A stretch of DNA of 64,000 nt from Silvibacterium bohemicum (GTDB lineage Bacteria; Acidobacteriota; Terriglobia; Terriglobales; Acidobacteriaceae), in the NCBI RefSeq assembly GCF_001006305.1, contig NZ_LBHJ01000014.1, forward strand, positions 1 through 64,000, written 5' to 3'. How positions within the stretch are numbered: the stretch's first letter is position 1; every line of letters starts with the position of its first letter. This document shows positions 37,367-44,552 of this stretch, piece by piece. The position numbers and the translations under genes were made by a program. The notes below the pieces were generated by a model. It saw only the letters and a program-made list of their open reading frames with translations. It searched no databases and was not told where the DNA came from.

Positions 37367-38350
37367 CTATTGGATCTGCTGCACCTGATTCAATACCTGC
37401 TGCGAGACATCCCGTATCTGCGGGCTATCATCGCGCGCGGCTACCGTGTGCAGCACCTCGCGCACGCTCGAATCCCCCTGCACCGGCTCCAGCAGGCCGA
37501 TAGCCTGGGTCTTCACCTGCGTATCCGGATCGTTGAGCAGCGACTGCAGCACCGCATCCCGAACCCGGGTGTCGTTGGCGATATAGGGCTGCAGGCCGTC
37601 CAGCGCCTTCAGGCGAACGGGAAGGCTGCTGTCATAGAGCAGAGACACCATCAGCGTATTGCGGACAGGAGCGTCGTCGCACAGATGACGATTGCGGCAG
37701 CCGTCGGCCAACAAGGCCACCGAGCTAGCACGCACATCTGGATTCAGGCGGTTCTGGGCTCCCAGCAGGAGAAGCTGCCGAATCGCAGGGTCATCGCTCG
37801 AGCCCTGCATCGACCCCGGCAGCAGCCGGTCGTAGCGCACCTCGATATTTTTCGAGCCGGGCTGCTGCACCACGCTGCTGACGTTGGCTATCGGCGCAGC
37901 CTGATCTTCGCTGATCGCTGCGGAGGACGCGGATGGCTGGACGAGCTTAGCTTGCTCGCCGGCATGGGCATGCTCGCCAGTCCAAAAGCCGCCATATGCG
38001 CCGGCGGAAAGTCCCACCACCAGCAGTGCCGAAGCCGCGACGGGAGCTGAACGAAGCCGGTTCATCCCCTGGCTAAACTGCCGCGAAAGCTGGAAGAGCC
38101 ATCCTCCATGCGGCAGGGTATCGAGCGCCTCTTCGAGCCGCATCCGGGAGCGCGCAACGAGATTGGCCGACGGCTCCTCGACAGGCAGCAGCGACATGGC
38201 CTTGGCCAGCGCCTGCGCGCCCTCCCATTCCTGCAGGCAGGCGTCGCAGGCGGCCAGATGCTGTTCGAGCTGGTGCTTCTGGTCGTCAGCCAGTTCACCG
38301 TAAACAGCCAGAGCAATGCGTTCTTGTGCGGTTTCGCACTTCATGGTCAT
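37367..38350 (-). CDS. Zinc-finger anti-sigma factor with HEAT-like C-terminus
   Basis: 327 aa. N-terminal anti-sigma zinc motif HLAACDAC (H-x3-C-x2-C). One transmembrane span about residues 103-122 (VAASALLVVGLSAGAYGGF). The periplasmic part has tandem helical repeats, e.g. DPAIRQLLLLGAQNRLNPDVRASS, APVRNTLMVSLLYDSSLPVRLKAL, RVRDAVLQSLLNDPDTQVKTQAI and SSVREVLHTVAARDDSPQIRDV, which read as HEAT-like repeats (protein-protein contact). It lies 59 nt behind the sigma gene and is presumably its membrane-bound inhibitor. Confidence 0.85.
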   Translation of the reverse strand: MTMKCETAQERIALAVYGELADDQKHQLEQHLAACDACLQEWEGAQALAKAMSLLPVEEPSANLVARSRMRLEEALDTLPHGGWLFQLSRQFSQGMNRLRSAPVAASALLVVGLSAGAYGGFWTGEHAHAGEQAKLVQPSASSAAISEDQAAPIANVSSVVQQPGSKNIEVRYDRLLPGSMQGSSDDPAIRQLLLLGAQNRLNPDVRASSVALLADGCRNRHLCDDAPVRNTLMVSLLYDSSLPVRLKALDGLQPYIANDTRVRDAVLQSLLNDPDTQVKTQAIGLLEPVQGDSSVREVLHTVAARDDSPQIRDVSQQVLNQVQQIQ

Positions 38351-38409
38351 ACCTTTGCCTCACAGCCTCAAAAAAGTTCGCCTCGCCTTCCGGGTGGGCC
38401 CGGATAGGT

Positions 38410-39093
38410 TTAGCGCAGTTCCGCCAGGTTCGCTCGTAGCTTCCTGGTCGCCCGGAAGAGCGTGTTCTTCGCTGTCTCTTCCGTGGTGTGCAACATTTCA
38501 CCGATCGTTCTCAGCTTGAGCCCTTGGAAATGCTTGAGCTCAAACACCATGCGTTCGCGAGGAGTGAGCTGATCGAGCGCCTCGCGAATTTTTTCTCCTA
38601 AAAGCTTCCTGCTCAGCTCGCGGTCCGGGTTCGCGCTCGCGCGGTCGTCCGAGACGTTGTTCAACAGGTCCATCTCCTCGCCCGAAGCATCGATCATCAC
38701 CGCCTGATCTTCGCGGCGCGACTTTCTCCGCCGCAGCAGATCCAGGCACAGATTGGTGACGATGCGATAGATCCAGGTATAGAAGGAGCACTCGAAGCGG
38801 AAATTGCCTAGATACCGGTAGGCTTTGAGGAACGCTTCCTGATGAATATCCTCGGCATCCTGTTCGGAGCCAGTCAGGTGCAAGGCCAGCCTCAGCACCG
38901 CCTGATCGTATTGACGCACCAGCGCGTCAAAGGCTGCTCGCGATCCCTGCTGAGCCTCGCGGATCAGCTCCATCTCGCTTGCGCGTGCCTGTGGATCGAT
39001 CGCCATCCCTCGCGAAGATTGTATCTTTGGCGGACTGCTCGCGGCCGAGGGCCCGGAAAATGGGGAGGCGAAACGGAGTGCATCAGCAGGCAT
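38410..39093 (-). CDS. ECF RNA polymerase sigma factor
   Basis: 227 aa. Region 2: DAEDIHQEAFLKAYRYLGNF then SFYTWIYRIVTNLCLDLLRRR. Region 4: LTPRERMVFELKHFQGLKLRTIGEML and TAKNTLFRATRKLRANL. The start at 39093 has AAGGAG 5 nt before it and is preferred over a longer frame to 39195. Followed by its probable anti-sigma factor. Sigma factors of this class usually act in envelope or oxidative stress. Confidence 0.92.
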   Translation of the reverse strand: MPADALRFASPFSGPSAASSPPKIQSSRGMAIDPQARASEMELIREAQQGSRAAFDALVRQYDQAVLRLALHLTGSEQDAEDIHQEAFLKAYRYLGNFRFECSFYTWIYRIVTNLCLDLLRRRKSRREDQAVMIDASGEEMDLLNNVSDDRASANPDRELSRKLLGEKIREALDQLTPRERMVFELKHFQGLKLRTIGEMLHTTEETAKNTLFRATRKLRANLAELR

Positions 39094-39160
39094 CGAGGCT
39101 CCTTGAACGATGGGCAGAGAATCCCCGAGCATGGGACGAGCCGATTTTCTATTTGTGAGC

Positions 39161-39244
39161 AAATCCCCCAAAAAATCGTCTTTGCAGGATCGCATCCTTC
39201 ACTTCCATGCCACAGGAGTGGAAATCGACCCCCGAAAATCGTCT
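39161..39244 (+). promoter_or_regulatory. Duplicated ECF-promoter-like motif
   Basis: Two matching blocks, 39161-39181 and 39222-39244, share AAATC...CCCCC...AAAATCGTCT and are 61 nt apart. The second continues into TAAAC, so it reads GGAAAT (39220) - 15 nt - GTCTAA, similar to -35 GGAA / -10 GTC elements of ECF sigma factors, directed toward rnhA 12 nt further on. It lies between the divergent sigma and rnhA genes. Pattern only. Confidence 0.4.
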
Positions 39245-39255
39245 AAACTCCCTAC

Positions 39256-39936
39256 ATGAGTAGCCGTCAAGGCGAGACAGATAGCGGACGGCTCTGGCCG
39301 GCTGACTCCTCTCACAGCAAAGACCTCGTTACCGCCTATTGCGACGGCGGATCGCGCGGCAATCCCGGCCCCGCCGGCTTCGGCGTCTTCATCCAGGGCG
39401 CGGATGGCGAGACGGTCGCGGAGCTGAGCGAATACCTCGGCAAGCACACCAACAATTACGCCGAATACTCAGCACTGCTGGCATCCCTCGATTTCGCGCT
39501 CACCCAGGGACATCCCCGTCTCAAGGTGGTCTCCGACTCGGAGCTGATGGTGAAGCAGATCAAGGGGCAATACAAGGTGAACAGCCCTGAGCTGCGCCCG
39601 CTCTACGAAGAGGCCAAGCGGCGCATCGCCCGGCTGGATGCTTTTCAGATCCAACATGTGCTGCGCGAAAAGAATCAGCGTGCCGACCGCCTCGCCAACC
39701 TGGCCATGGACCGCGGCATGGGAAGGACCGGCTCCGACAACGGCCGAACGTCGTCGACTGGGTTGTCATCCGGATCGCCATCATCGGGATCATCATCCAG
39801 ATCGCCCGCGTCCGCCTCAGCTGGAGCCGAAAAACCGCAAATGCTGCGTGGCTTCGTAAAAGGTGGAGTCGTGCATCTGGTCGAAGGCGAATTACCCGAC
39901 GGCATCTTCGTGCGGATTACCCCAGAACGCCGCTAG
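39256..39936 (+). CDS. rnhA: Ribonuclease HI with C-terminal extension
   Basis: 226 aa. Cuts RNA in RNA-DNA hybrids. Metal residues: Asp in AYCDGGSRGNPGPAG, Glu in NNYAEYSALLASLDF, Asp in VSDSELMVKQ and Asp in QRADRLANLAMD. The core ends at about residue 158; the remaining 70 residues contain a Ser/Gly-rich linker and a short tail LRGFVKGGVVHLVEGELPDG of unknown role. The chain resembles the RNase HI-like group of acidobacteria, cyanobacteria and archaea rather than E. coli RnhA. Confidence 0.9.
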   Translation: MSSRQGETDSGRLWPADSSHSKDLVTAYCDGGSRGNPGPAGFGVFIQGADGETVAELSEYLGKHTNNYAEYSALLASLDFALTQGHPRLKVVSDSELMVKQIKGQYKVNSPELRPLYEEAKRRIARLDAFQIQHVLREKNQRADRLANLAMDRGMGRTGSDNGRTSSTGLSSGSPSSGSSSRSPASASAGAEKPQMLRGFVKGGVVHLVEGELPDGIFVRITPERR

Positions 39937-39945
39937 CCCGGGGGC

Positions 39946-39971
39946 CCCACATCTTCCAGTTGAGATGTGGG
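39946..39971. repeat. Inverted repeat, part of intergenic repeat cluster
   Basis: CCCACATCT pairs with AGATGTGGG around TCCAGTTG; a second, imperfect copy with GAGATGTGGGATT occurs at 40021-40047. With copies B and C of the 35-nt repeat this makes a 190-nt cluster between rnhA and yqeY. Confidence 0.6.
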
Positions 39972-39986
39972 ATTACGGAACCCTGA

Positions 39987-40022
39987 GGCGCCGAAGGCGC
40001 GACCTGCCTGGACGGCTAGTCC
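39987..40022 (+). repeat. Dispersed 35-nt repeat, copy B
   Basis: GGCGCCGAAGGCGCGACC then TGCCTGGACGGCTAGTCC. Near-identical to copy A at 34962-34996. The head can fold GGCGC-CGAA-GGCGC-like; flanked on both sides by the GAGATGTGGG inverted repeats. Confidence 0.75.
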
Positions 40023-40096
40023 CATCTCGCCTTTGAGATGTGGGATTCCACAAAAATGAGGCGGCGTGACCGCAGGGAGCGAAGCATCGAACACCC

Positions 40097-40128
40097 GCGC
40101 GCCAGCGCAGATGCCTTGACGGCCAGTC
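40097..40128 (+). repeat. Dispersed repeat, diverged copy C
   Basis: GCGCGCCAGCGCAGATGCC then TTGACGGCCAGTC. It keeps the GC-rich head and the GCCT-GACGGC-AGTC tail of copies A and B with several changes. It ends at the stop codon of yqeY, just as copy A ends at the stop of the radical SAM gene. Confidence 0.55.
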
Positions 40129-40603
40129 AACGTGACAGCTTCGCTTTTACGATCTCGCTCACCTGGCGTCCATCCGCGCGCAGACCTTTGGCCTGAATTC
40201 GTGCCTGCACCGCCTTCATGGCCGTGCCCATGTCTTTGGGGCCGAGGTCGTCGCCGGAGCAGGCCAGCTCGGCGAGCGTCTCTTCCACCAGCTTGCGAAC
40301 CTCGTCCTCACCCGCTGCCTTCGGCATGTACGTTTCGATCAGCGCGATTTCCGCCGTCTCTTTTGCCGCCAGCTCGGGCCGGTTGCCCTTGGTGAATTGC
40401 TCCACGGATTCGCGCCGTTGCTTGATGAGCGTGGTCAATATCTGCTGCGCTTCCGCATCCGTGATCGGAGAGCGCTTTTCGATCTCTTTGTTCTTGAGCG
40501 CGGTCTTCAACATGCGCAGGGCTGTGGTGCGTTCGCTGTCGCGCGCCTTCATGGCGGTGACGATGTCTTTTTCGATCTGCTGTTGAATGCTGGCTTCGCT
40601 CAT
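40127..40603 (-). CDS. GatB/YqeY domain protein
   Basis: 158 aa. All-helical YqeY fold: IQQQIEKDIVTAMKARDSERTTALRMLKTALKNKEIE, then TLIKQRRESVEQFTKGNRPELAAKE and IETYMPKAAGEDEVRKLVEE. This domain also forms the tail of GatB, where it contacts tRNA; the free protein's role is unclear. The long frame that continues upstream to 41842 is only the antisense of the aminotransferase gene. Its ATG faces the divergent aminotransferase gene 108 nt away. Confidence 0.9.
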   Translation of the reverse strand: MSEASIQQQIEKDIVTAMKARDSERTTALRMLKTALKNKEIEKRSPITDAEAQQILTTLIKQRRESVEQFTKGNRPELAAKETAEIALIETYMPKAAGEDEVRKLVEETLAELACSGDDLGPKDMGTAMKAVQARIQAKGLRADGRQVSEIVKAKLSR

Positions 40604-40675
40604 AATCCCGTCCAAACCTCCCATTATAGAAAGAAAGCGCTCGTCGCGCCCCCTCAGTAAAATGAAAGTGACCGA

Positions 40676-40694
40676 GCTTCCACGATGTGGAAGC
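40676..40694 (+). promoter_or_regulatory. Hairpin in aminotransferase leader
   Basis: GCTTCCAC-GAT-GTGGAAGC, a perfect 8-bp stem, ends 17 nt before the ATG and just before the AAAGGA ribosome site. Similar in size and position to the acnA leader hairpin (29835-29853). Confidence 0.4.
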
Positions 40695-40711
40695 AGCAAA
40701 GGAACTAAACG

Positions 40712-41926
40712 ATGATCCGCAAGACACGCCTTTTTACTCCCGGCCCAACTCCTCTGCTCCCCGCCGCCCAGTTCGCCATGGCCGCCGCGGACATTCATCA
40801 TCGCACTGCGGAATTTCGCGCCCTGTACCAGCGCGTGCTCGACCAGCTCAAGACCTTTGTCGGCACCAAGAACGATGTGCTGCTGCTCGCTTCCTCCGGA
40901 ACCGGCGCGATGGAGGCTTCGGTCTCGAATTTGACTTCGCCCGGTGATCGCGTTCTGGTCCTCTCCACCGGCAAGTTCGGCGAGCGCTGGACAGCGATTA
41001 CCAAGGCCTTCGGCTGCGAAGTGGATGTCGTCAGCGCTCCCTATGGACAGACCTTCTCGCTCGATGAAGTGCGCAAGGCGCTCAAGCCCGAGACTCGCGC
41101 TGTCTTTCTGCAGGCCACCGAGTCCTCGACCGGCGTTCGCAACGACGTGCAGGGTGTCGCCGAGCTGTTGAAGAAAGCCAATAGCAACGCACTGCTGGTG
41201 GTTGATGCCATCACTGGCCTGGGCACCACGCATTTTGACGTGGATGCCTGGGGCGTTGACGTCATCATTGGCGGATCGCAGAAGGCGGTCATGATTCCGC
41301 CTGGCCTCGCTTATCTCAGCGTGAGCGATCGCGCCTGGGAGGCGATGGAGACCTCGCGCAATCCCCGCTACTACTTCGACCTGCGCAAGGAGCGCAAGAA
41401 CGCGCACAAGGGTGAGTCGTCCTACACCCCGGCCGTGTCCTTGATCGCCGGCCTGGGCGCTGCTCTCGACTTCATCGCCGCGCAAGGTGGAGGCGATCTC
41501 GCCGCCGGACGCAAGGCTCTGGTCGATAACGCCGAGACCTGCGCTGCAATGACCCGCGCCGCTGTCGAAGCGCTCGGCCTGAAGCTCTTCGCGCCTGTGT
41601 CGCCTGCTGCTGCAGCCACTGCCGTTCTGCCGCCCGCTGGAGTCGACTCCGGCGTCATCGTCAAAGAGCTGAAGAGCCGCTTCGGCGCGGTCATCACCAA
41701 CGGACAGGGCGAGATGAAGGGCCAGATCTTCCGCGTGGCCCACATCGGCCTCTTCGACTACATGGACACCATTGCCATCATCGGCGCATTGGAACAGGTA
41801 GCCGCATCGCCGTTGAAGATTCCCGGCTTCCAGTTCGGTCATGCTCTCGCCGCCGCGCAGAAGGTCTTCGCGGAAACGGGATCATCGGCTAAGAAGGAAA
41901 CCGCGGAGCCGGTCGGCGCTCGCTAG
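40712..41926 (+). CDS. Class V aminotransferase, probable phosphoserine aminotransferase role
   Basis: 404 aa, PLP-dependent, alanine-glyoxylate/serine-pyruvate aminotransferase fold. Signatures: TPGPTPLLP at the N-terminus, SSGTGAMEASVSNL, DAITGLGTTHFDVDAWGVDV and the PLP Lys in GGSQKAVMIPPG. Its neighbour serA (158 nt downstream, same strand) makes 3-phosphohydroxypyruvate, so a phosphoserine aminotransferase role, as in methanogen-type and some bacterial AGXT-like enzymes, is likely; no standard serC is in the window. Ala-glyoxylate or Ser-pyruvate activity is the alternative. AAAGGA precedes the ATG. Confidence 0.88.
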   Translation: MIRKTRLFTPGPTPLLPAAQFAMAAADIHHRTAEFRALYQRVLDQLKTFVGTKNDVLLLASSGTGAMEASVSNLTSPGDRVLVLSTGKFGERWTAITKAFGCEVDVVSAPYGQTFSLDEVRKALKPETRAVFLQATESSTGVRNDVQGVAELLKKANSNALLVVDAITGLGTTHFDVDAWGVDVIIGGSQKAVMIPPGLAYLSVSDRAWEAMETSRNPRYYFDLRKERKNAHKGESSYTPAVSLIAGLGAALDFIAAQGGGDLAAGRKALVDNAETCAAMTRAAVEALGLKLFAPVSPAAAATAVLPPAGVDSGVIVKELKSRFGAVITNGQGEMKGQIFRVAHIGLFDYMDTIAIIGALEQVAASPLKIPGFQFGHALAAAQKVFAETGSSAKKETAEPVGAR

Positions 41927-41943
41927 CGACTGGCGCGAATCGT

Positions 41944-41999
41944 TGTCATCCAGAGCGAAGCCCCTCGCCGCGATATCACGAGGGGCTTCGCAGGATCTG
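41944..41999. repeat. Hairpin repeat of the GAGCGAAG...AGGATCT family
   Basis: GCGAAGCCCCTCG (41955-41967) and CGAGGGGCTTCGC (41979-41991) form a perfect 13-bp stem around an 11-nt loop, framed by GTCATCCA and AGGATCTGT. It is in the gap between the aminotransferase and serA genes and may stop part of the transcripts. I recognise the frame as a dispersed repeat type; a degenerate copy may be at 49-80. Confidence 0.55.
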
Positions 42000-42083
42000 T
42001 AAGTTGCTCGCAGCACCCCAAAAATTCACATTGTTCTCGACGCAGCGATAACCGAGGGCAAGAATAGTTCAAGAGGAGTAAGC

Positions 42084-43718
42084 ATGAAGATCGTTCTCGC
42101 CGAGAAAGTGTCTCCGGCAACGCTTGCCGTGTTCAAGAGCGAACCGGATTGGAAGATCGTTTCGCATGACGAGATCAAGAACGGCCTGCCGGCAGAGCTC
42201 GCCGATGCCGATGGCCTCGTTGTCCGCTCGGCGGTTCAGGTGGACGATGCCCTGCTCGCCTCCGCTCCCAAGCTGCGCGTGATCGGCCGCGCCGGGGTCG
42301 GCGTGGACAACATCGATGCCGACGCTGCCACCCGTCGTGGCATCGTGGTGATGAATACGCCGGGAGCCAATGCCATCGCGGTCGCCGAGCTCACCCTGGG
42401 CATGATGCTCGCTCTCGCTCGCCAACTGCCGAAAGCAAACGCCACCATGCACGCCGGCAAGTGGGAGAAGAAATCGCTGCAAGGTGTGGAGCTGCGCGGC
42501 AAGAAGCTGGGCGTTCTCGGACTCGGCCGCATCGGCCTCGAAGTTGCGCGCCGCGCCCGCAGCTTCGGCATGGAGATCATCGGTCACGATCCCTTTGTCT
42601 CGGCTGCCGTCGCTCGCGAGAACGCGATCCAGCTGGTCTCGACCGAAGAGCTGTTTCGCGACGCTGACTACCTCACGCTGCACGTCGGCCTGACCCCGCA
42701 GACCTCCGGCATCATCAACGAGACGACGCTCGCATCCATGAAGAAAGGCGTGCGCATCGTGAACTGCGCGCGTGGCGAGTTGATCGTCGAAGCGGCGCTG
42801 GCCGCGGCGCTCAAGAGCGGCCATGTTGGCGGCGCTGCGCTCGATGTATTTCATCAGGAGCCGCCCAAGGATTCGCCGTTCTTCGGCCTCGACAACGTCA
42901 TCCTCACTCCTCACGTTGCCGGATCGACGGCCGAGGCGCAGGAAGCTGTCGGCGTGCAGATCGCGCTGCAGGTCCGCGAATACCTGAAGCTCGGAGTAGT
43001 GCAGAATGCCGTCAACCTGCCCTCGCTCTCGCACGAGGAGTATCTCGAGCTCGCTCCCTACATCACGCTCGCCGACCGCCTGGGAACATTCCTCGCCCAC
43101 TTCGCCGAAGGCAATCTCGAGAGCGTGCATATCTCCTACAACGGACGCATCGGCGAGGGTAAAACCGATCTCATCCGCAATAGCGCCATCGAAGGTATCC
43201 TCGGCCACTCCGAGGGGGTCAATCGCATCAACGCGGCCGCTGTCGCCGAAGAGCGCGGTATCCGCATTCATGAAGAGAAGAAAGCATCTGCATCCGGCGG
43301 AGCCGGCAACGTCCTGAAGCTCACCATCCACACGCGCGCCGGCGATGTGATTGGCAGCGGCACCGTGCTGCATGGTGTTTCCGCTCGCCTGCTGAGCCTC
43401 AACGGCATCGACATCGAAGCGCCTCTCGAAGGAACGCTGCTCACCATCCGCAATCAGGATGTGCCCGGAGTGATCGGCCGCGTGGGAACTATCCTGGGCG
43501 AGCAGCGCGTCAACATCGCCAACTTCGCGCTGGGCCGGGCGAACCTCGCTCGCGCCATCCAGGAACACCGCGTTCCCGAAGGAACGGCGCTGGCGGTCGT
43601 GCAGGTGGACGGTGAATTGACCGATGCTACGCTGCGCGCGTTGCGCAAAGTCGAGGCCATCACGGAAGTTCGCGTAGCCAGTCTCGGTGAAAAGCCGCAG
43701 CTTGCGCTAGTAGAATAA
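42084..43718 (+). CDS. serA: D-3-phosphoglycerate dehydrogenase
   Basis: 544 aa, long form. First step of serine synthesis from 3-phosphoglycerate. N-terminal substrate and Rossmann domains: GRAGVGVDNIDADAATRRG, LGVLGLGRIGLEVARRA, the Arg in VNCARGELIVE and the catalytic His in HVAGSTAEAQ. The C-terminal half has the intervening (allosteric substrate-binding) domain and an ACT domain (NQDVPGVIGRVGTILGEQRV), where serine feedback normally binds. GAGGAG stands 6 nt before the ATG. Together with the upstream aminotransferase it forms most of the serine pathway. Confidence 0.98.
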   Translation: MKIVLAEKVSPATLAVFKSEPDWKIVSHDEIKNGLPAELADADGLVVRSAVQVDDALLASAPKLRVIGRAGVGVDNIDADAATRRGIVVMNTPGANAIAVAELTLGMMLALARQLPKANATMHAGKWEKKSLQGVELRGKKLGVLGLGRIGLEVARRARSFGMEIIGHDPFVSAAVARENAIQLVSTEELFRDADYLTLHVGLTPQTSGIINETTLASMKKGVRIVNCARGELIVEAALAAALKSGHVGGAALDVFHQEPPKDSPFFGLDNVILTPHVAGSTAEAQEAVGVQIALQVREYLKLGVVQNAVNLPSLSHEEYLELAPYITLADRLGTFLAHFAEGNLESVHISYNGRIGEGKTDLIRNSAIEGILGHSEGVNRINAAAVAEERGIRIHEEKKASASGGAGNVLKLTIHTRAGDVIGSGTVLHGVSARLLSLNGIDIEAPLEGTLLTIRNQDVPGVIGRVGTILGEQRVNIANFALGRANLARAIQEHRVPEGTALAVVQVDGELTDATLRALRKVEAITEVRVASLGEKPQLALVE

Positions 43719-43748
43719 AAAGCGTACTCAGATTCAGGAGTGGTGCAA

Positions 43749-44075
43749 TTGCCTCTATACGAATACCGCTGCAAAAAGTGCGGTCATCAATTTGAAAAGA
43801 TCCAGACCTTCAGTGCGCCAGACGAGAAGGAATGCCCGGTCTGCAAAGGCGAGCTGGAGCGGCTCATCTCCGCACCGGCCGTGCAGTTCAAAGGCTCTGG
43901 CTGGTACGTAACCGACTACGCGGGTAAGGGAAGCTCGAAGGGGCCTGCGAAATCCGCGGAGTCGGGCGGCAGCTCCGACAAACCTGCTGCCGCGTCGTCT
44001 GAAGGCGGAAGTTCCTCGACTCCCGCATCCAGCGCCGGATCGTCTTCCTCGACTTCTTCTACCAAGAGCGAATAA
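43749..44075 (+). CDS. FmdB-family zinc-ribbon protein (TTG start)
   Basis: 108 aa. PLYEYRCKKCGHQFEKIQ then CPVCKGELERLISAPAVQFKGSGWYVTDY: a CxxC...CxxC zinc ribbon of the FmdB/regulatory-protein family, followed by a Ser/Gly/Ala-rich tail. Members are linked to formamidase regulation in one case but mostly unknown. The TTG at 43749 is chosen: it gives the family-standard N-terminus PLYEYRC and lies 8 nt after AGGAG, whereas the two GTG codons at 43740 and 43743 overlap or touch that site. Close behind serA (30 nt), so probably co-transcribed. Confidence 0.9.
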   Translation: MPLYEYRCKKCGHQFEKIQTFSAPDEKECPVCKGELERLISAPAVQFKGSGWYVTDYAGKGSSKGPAKSAESGGSSDKPAAASSEGGSSSTPASSAGSSSSTSSTKSE

Positions 44076-44081
44076 GAATAA

Positions 44082-44111
44082 GAGCGAGCGTGAACCGCTC
44101 GCTCATTTTTT
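44082..44111 (+). terminator. Terminator of the serA-fmdB unit
   Basis: GAGCGAGCG and CGCTCGCTC enclose TGAAC, followed by ATTTTTT. The right arm overlaps the stop codon of the convergent H1-like gene, so the two genes end tail to tail over this hairpin. Confidence 0.85.
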
Positions 44112-44417
44112 GGAAGACTTCTTTTTAGCTCCCGCCTTTTTTGCTGCAGACTTCTTGGCCGCGCCCTTCTTTGCCGGCACCTTCGCTCCCGCCTTACGAG
44201 CTTCCGACAAGCCGATCGCGATTGCCTGCTTGGGGTTGGTCACCTTCTTGCCGCTGCGTCCCGACTTCAGCTGACCCTTCTTCATCGCCTTCATCTCGCG
44301 CTCGACCGACTTCGATGCCTTCGGGCTGTACTTTTTCGCGCTGGACTTCTTAGCGCTGGCCGCCTTCTTTGTTGCTTTCTTTGTCGTCTTCTTCGCTGCC
44401 TTTTTGGTCGTTGCCAT
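44103..44417 (-). CDS. Histone H1-like Lys/Ala-rich protein (DUF6496-type)
   Basis: 104 aa, very basic. N- and C-terminal AKKTTKKATKKAAS- and AAKKSAAKKAGAKKKSS-type repeats surround a short central domain (SVEREMKAMKKGQLKSGRSGKKV, TNPKQAIAIGLSEARKAG). The tails resemble histone H1 C-terminal domains and bacterial H1-like proteins that coat DNA; the central segment matches the small DUF6496 type, often annotated as unknown. GGAGAAG is 5-7 nt before the ATG. Probable nucleoid protein; the function is an inference from composition. Confidence 0.85.
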   Translation of the reverse strand: MATTKKAAKKTTKKATKKAASAKKSSAKKYSPKASKSVEREMKAMKKGQLKSGRSGKKVTNPKQAIAIGLSEARKAGAKVPAKKGAAKKSAAKKAGAKKKSSKK

Positions 44418-44501
44418 GATTGTCTTCTCCCTGAAACCTGGATTCAGGTTCCAGCAATGGGAAGCCCGAAGAAACAACAAGGTTGTGTCTGACAAACAAA
44501 A

Positions 44502-44533
44502 CAAGGCCGCTGCCTCGTCAGGCAGCGGCCTTG
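44502..44533 (-). terminator. Terminator of the alcohol dehydrogenase gene
   Basis: CAAGGCCGCTGCCT pairs perfectly with AGGCAGCGGCCTTG around CGTC (14-bp stem). Read on the minus strand it is followed by TTTTGTTTGT. It lies 19 nt after the dehydrogenase stop codon. Confidence 0.92.
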
Positions 44534-44552
44534 GGAATAGGTTCTCCGGCAG

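Noticed and set aside
40604-41842. Upstream extension of yqeY to a 571-codon frame
   Set aside because: The extension is antisense to the aminotransferase gene; YqeY proteins are about 150 aa and begin at the chosen ATG.
42069-43568. 499-codon open frame antisense to serA
   Set aside because: Same reason; serA is unambiguous.
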